Of a stretch of DNA of 64,000 nucleotides, positions 63,906 through 64,000 are shown piece by piece. A model generated the notes under the pieces. The model saw only the letters and a list, made by a program, of their open reading frames with translations, ran no database searches and had not been told where the DNA came from. The position numbers and the translations under genes are program-made. Position 1 is the stretch's first letter. The number at the start of each line of letters is the position of its first letter. This DNA is from Guillardia theta CCMP2712 (lineage: Eukaryota; Cryptophyceae; Pyrenomonadales; Geminigeraceae): NCBI RefSeq assembly GCF_000315625.1, contig NW_005434663.1:800666-864665 (forward strand), given 5' to 3'.

Positions 63906-64000
63906 TCAGCAAGTGATATTCCAACAGTCTTCTGCTCCCACCCTCTTAGATCGCGGGTGCTTACGGTTTGTCTTTTGTTAAGCTTAGAAGAACAACGAAT

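Overview
The window is nuclear DNA of a unicellular eukaryotic alga, most likely a cryptophyte of the Guillardia theta type; this assignment is inference. Genes carry many very short GT-AG introns (mostly 41-60 nt). Trinucleotide and pentanucleotide microsatellites are abundant. At least three proteins (the PPR protein at 15982, the DUF1350 protein at 38574, the HA-domain protein at 39520) start with a signal peptide followed by a phenylalanine-led segment (GFQLP, SFSPPL, SFVSFHP), the classic pre-sequence of red-algal-derived complex plastids. Plastid-type NAD(P)H dehydrogenase C1 adds support. No tRNA, rRNA, operon or CRISPR was seen. A run of N marks an assembly gap at 28628-29325.

Layout. 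1-5039 (+): 3' part of a giant secreted repeat protein whose tail carries five tiny introns. 5286-8519 (-): a class 3 lipase fused to a TCP11-type region. 9060-11167: a composite repeat (coiled-coil ORF, RNase H scrap of a Ty3/gypsy-like retroelement, short ORF), then an Ulp1-protease scrap. 12711-15194 (+): a second TCP11 gene sharing 1.73 kb of near-identical DNA with the first, in inverted orientation. 15982-18873 (+): a 12-exon plastid PPR protein. 18823-23241: a 1.06 kb direct duplication flanking a second, rearranged copy of the composite repeat. 23135-24139 (-) and 24350-27254 (+): divergent genes of unknown function.

27358-33570 (-) and 58076-61449 (-) are two large secreted sushi/CCP proteins. 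Between them lie an acidic low-complexity gene (34099-36143 +), a DUF1350 plastid hydrolase-like gene (36186-38574 -), a helicase-associated-domain gene (39520-41626 +), uncertain minus-strand genes (41640-43668), a VMA12/TMEM199-like V-ATPase assembly factor (43710-44585 +), a family 2-like glycosyltransferase (45001-46606 +), a TPR protein (46644-48320 -), a coiled-coil/Tudor-like gene (49104-50976 +), a CUB protein (51558-52046 +), NDC1 (52164-54848 -) and a secreted beta-helix protein (55643-57695 +). The right end holds GC-rich dispersed repeats, a 179-bp-spaced duplication and an HTH/AT-hook gene (63141-63905 -).

The genes do not form a pathway. Shared themes are plastid import (PPR RNA processing, NDC1 quinone reduction, DUF1350, HA protein), secretory-route proteins (repeat protein, sushi, CUB, beta-helix, glycosyltransferase, V-ATPase assembly) and a repeat-driven remodelled zone at 5-23 kb. 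Exon joins given below were chosen by reading phase and splice consensus by eye; none was checked against transcripts.
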